Of a DNA stretch of 64,000 bases, positions 60,201 through 64,000 are shown piece after piece (the stretch's first letter is position 1; each line of letters opens with the position of its first letter). The stretch comes from Siphonodentalium dalli (lineage: Eukaryota > Mollusca > Scaphopoda > Gadilida > Siphonodentaliidae). Position numbers and translations under genes: made by a program. The stretch is from the NCBI GenBank assembly GCA_032622095.1, contig CP136064.1, positions 45,585,573 through 45,649,572 on the forward strand, given 5' to 3'. The notes beneath the pieces are model-generated. The model saw nothing but the letters and a program-made list of their open reading frames with translations. It was not told the origin of the DNA and made no database searches.

Positions 60201-63200
60201 AGACTATGTTACATTGAGAGCCATCAGACTATGTTACATTGAGAGTCATCAGACTATGTTACATTGAGAGCCATCAGACTAGGTTACATTGAGAGTCATC
60301 AGACTATGTTACATTGAGAGCCGTCAGACTATGTTATATTGAGAGCCGTCAGACTATGTTACATTGAGAGCCGTCAGACTAGGTTACATTGAGAGTCATC
60401 AGACTATGTTACATTGAGAGCCGTCAGACTATGTTACATTTGAGAGCCATCAGACTATGTTACATTGAGAGCCGTCAGACTATGTTACATTGAGAGCCGT
60501 CAGACTATGTTACATTGAGAGCCATCAGACTATGTTACATTGAGAGCCGTCAGACTAGGTTACATTGAGAGTTATCAGACTATGTTACATTGAGAGCCGT
60601 CAGACTATGTTACATTGAGAGTCATCAGACTATGTTACATTGAGAGTCATCAGACTATGTTACATTGAGAGCCATCAGACTATGTTACATTGAGAGCCGT
60701 CAGACTAGGTTACATTGAGAGTCATCAGACTATGTTACATTGAGAGCCGTCAGACTATGTTACATTGAGAGTCATCAGACTATGTTACATTGAGAGTCAT
60801 CAGACTAGGTTACATTGAGAGCCATCAGACTATGTTACATTGAGAGCCGTCAGACTAGGTTACATTGAGAGCCATCAGACTATGTTACATTGAGAGTCAT
60901 CAGACTATGTTACATTGAGAGCCATCAGACTAGGTTACATTGAGAGCCATCAGACTCTGTTACATTGAGAGCCATTAGACTATGTTACATTGAGAGCCAT
61001 CAGACTATGTTACATTGAGAGCCATCAGACTATGTTACATTGAGAGCCATCAGACTAGGTTACATTGAGAGCCATCAGACTATGCTACATTGAGAGCCAT
61101 CAGACTCTGTTACTTTGAGAGCCATCAGACTATGTTACATTGAGAGCCATCAGACTAGGTTACATTGAGAGCCATCAGACTATGTTACATTGAGAGCCAT
61201 CAGACTAGGTTACATTGAGAGCCATCAGACTCTGTTACATTGAGAGCCATCAGACTAGGTTACATTGAGAGCCGAGCCATCAGACTAGGTTACATTGAGA
61301 GCCATCAGACTATGTTACATTGAGAGCCATCAGACTAGGTTACATTGAGAGCCATCAGACTATGTTACATTGAGAGCCATTAGACTATGTTACATTGAGA
61401 GCCATCAGACTAGGTTACATTGAGAGCCATCAGACTAGGTTACATTGAGAGCCATCAGACTATGTTACATTGAGAGCCGAGCCATCAGACTATGTTACAT
61501 TGAGAGCCATCAGACTATGTTACATTGAGAGCCATCAGACTATGTTACATTGAGAGCCATCAGACTATGTTACATTGAGAGCCATCAGACTATGTTACAT
61601 TGAGAGCCATCATACTATGTTACATTGAGAGCCATCAGACTATGTTACATTGAGAGTCATCAGACTATGTTACATTGAGAGCCATCAGACTATGTTACAT
61701 TGAGAGCCGAGCCATCAGACTATGTTACATTGAGAGCCATCAGACTATGTTACATTGAGAGCCATCAGACTATGTTACATTGAGAGCCATCATACTATGT
61801 TACATTGAGAGCCATCAGACTATGTTACATTGAGAGCCATCAGACTATGTTACATTGAGAGCCATCATACTATGTTACATTGAGAGCCATCAGACTATGT
61901 TACATTGAGAGCCATCAGACTATGTTACATTGAGAGCCATCATACTATGTTACATTGAGAGCCATCAGACTATGTTACATTGAGAGCCATCAGACTATGT
62001 TACATTGAGAGCCATTAGACTATGTTACATTGAGAGCCATTATACTCTGTTACATTGAGGGCCATCAGACTATGTTACATTGAGAGCCATCAGACTATGT
62101 TACATTGAGAGCCATCAGACTAGGTTACATTGAGAGCCATCAGACTATGTTACATTGAAAGCCATCAGACTATGTTACATTGAGAGCCATCAGACTATGT
62201 TACATTGAGAGCCATCAGTCTATGTTACATTGAGAGCCATCAGACTAGGTTACATTGAGAGCCATCAGACTCTGTTACATTGAGAGCCATTAGACTATGT
62301 TACATTGAGAGCCATCAGACTATGTTACATTGAGAGCCATCAGACTAGGTTACATTGAGAGCCATCAGACTATGCTACATTGAGAGCCATCAGACTCTGT
62401 TACTTTGAGAGCCATCAGACTATGTTACATTGAGAGCCATCAGACTAGGTTACATTGAGAGCCATCAGACTATGTTACATTGAGAGCCATCAGACTAGGT
62501 TACATTGAGAGCCATCAGACTCTGTTACATTGAGAGCCATCAGACTAGGTTACATTGAGAGCCATCAGACTATGTTACATTGAGAGCCATTAGACTATGT
62601 TACATTGAGAGCCATCAGACTAGGTTACATTGAGAGCCATCAGACTAGGTTACATTGAGAGCCATCAGACTATGTTACATTGAGAGCCATCAGACTCTGT
62701 TACATTGAGAGCCATCAGACTAGGTTACATTGAGAGCCATCAGACTATGTTACATTGAGAGCCATCAGACTATGTTACGGTGAGAGCAATCAGACTAGGT
62801 TACATTGAGAGCCATCAGACTATGTTACATTGAGAGCCATCAGACTATGTTACATTGAGAGCCATCAGACTATGTTACATTGAGAGCCGTCAGACTATGT
62901 TACATTGAGAGCCATCAGACTATGTTACATTGAGAGCCATCAGACTATGTTACATTGAGAGCCATCAGACTATGTTACATTGAGAGCCATCAGACTATGT
63001 TACATTGAGAGCCGTCAGACTATGTTACATTGAGAGCCATCAGACTATGTTACATTGAGAGCCATCAGACTATGTTACATTGAGAGCCATCAGACTATGT
63101 TACATTGAGAGCCGTCAGACTATGTTACATTGAGAGCCATCAGACTATGTTACATTGAGAGCCATCAGACTATGTTACATTGAGAGCCATCAGACTATGT

Positions 63201-64000
63201 TACATTGAGAGCCATCAGACTATGTTACATTGAGAGTCATCAGACTATGTTACATTGAGAGCCATCAGACTAGGTTACATTGAGAGTCATCAGACTATGT
63301 TACATTGAGAGCCGTCAGACTATGTTATATTGAGAGCCGTCAGACTATGTTACATTGAGAGCCGTCAGACTAGGTTACATTGAGAGTCATCAGACTATGT
63401 TACATTGAGAGCCGTCAGACTATGTTACATTTGAGAGCCATCAGACTATGTTACATTGAGAGCCGTCAGACTATGTTACATTGAGAGCCGTCAGACTATG
63501 TTACATTGAGAGCCATCAGACTATGTTACATTGAGAGCCGTCAGACTAGGTTACATTGAGAGTTATCAGACTATGTTACATTGAGAGCCGTCAGACTATG
63601 TTACATTGAGAGTCATCAGACTATGTTACATTGAGAGTCATCAGACTATGTTACATTGAGAGCCATCAGACTATGTTACATTGAGAGCCGTCAGACTAGG
63701 TTACATTGAGAGTCATCAGACTATGTTACATTGAGAGCCGTCAGACTATGTTACATTGAGAGTCATCAGACTATGTTACATTGAGAGTCATCAGACTAGG
63801 TTACATTGAGAGCCATCAGACTATGTTACATTGAGAGCCGTCAGACTAGGTTACATTGAGAGCCATCAGACTATGTTACATTGAGAGTCATCAGACTATG
63901 TTACATTGAGAGCCGTCAGACTATGTTACACTGAGAGCCATCAGACTATGTTACATTGAGAGTCATCAGACTATGTTACATTGAGAGCCATCAGACTATG
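45202..64000. repeat. 25-bp satellite, ~750 copies, nested higher-order repeats, runs off the window
   Basis: The unit is 'TGTTACATTGAGAGCCATCA' plus GACTA. Variants (GGTTAC, CTGTTAC, GTCATC, CCGTCA, 'GAGAGCCGAGCC' insertions, 'GAGGGCC', 'TTACGGTGAGAGCAATC') act as markers. The marker 'CATTATACTCTGTTACATTG' lies near 46862, 48178, 49200, 50516, 53457, 57782, 59099 and 62039, giving spacings of about 1316, 2941 and a block period of 8582 bp. It would lie in the intron upstream of exon a. No frame of note crosses it. Confidence 0.97.

Overview
The window is nuclear DNA of an animal: AT-rich, almost without long open frames, with short exons bounded by GT-AG splice signals, many tandem arrays, and many small non-autonomous DNA transposons. 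The dispersed repeat types (degenerate repeats ending in GACAGACGGACAG-like runs, 'ACTAGTCCGAAGGTTC'-type repeats) suggest a marine invertebrate, probably a mollusc. That assignment is inference, not proof. No rRNA, tRNA, CRISPR array, prokaryotic operon or intact transposase was found.

Layout. 1-22 kb: intergenic or intronic DNA with degenerate dispersed repeats, a 40-bp minisatellite (3.2-4.05 kb), two candidate exons of a Cys-rich protein on + (4.68-5.01 kb), a perfect 16 x 28-bp array (9.17-9.61 kb), two copies of a 480-bp TTAA-flanked MITE, a candidate last exon of a C2H2 zinc-finger gene on - (14.04-14.14 kb), and several foldback elements. 22.2-28.3 kb: a 24-bp minisatellite, a 2.1-kb tandem duplication, and a chain of piggyBac-like MITEs sharing TTAA sites. 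28.3-36.4 kb: degenerate repeats, two non-autonomous hAT elements with 8-bp target duplications (32.13-32.86 and 32.97-34.41 kb), and one more double-hairpin element. 29.5-45.1 kb, minus strand: five well-supported exons (plus one probable) of a coiled-coil protein. Their splice phases join without conflict into about 195 consecutive codons. 45.2-64.0 kb: one 25-bp satellite, about 750 copies, with nested higher-order periods of about 2.94 and 8.58 kb, running off the window edge.

The two most striking observations are these. (1) In the coiled-coil gene, at least three and perhaps four exons end inside a minisatellite whose repeat unit is made from the exon's own 3' end plus its splice donor, so each such intron opens with a row of donor-like sites (18 copies at one exon, about 11 at another). 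(2) A 67-bp near-perfect palindrome occurs in mutually inverted pairs, forming a 'double-hairpin' module. The same module sits inside three transposon families with unrelated terminal repeats.
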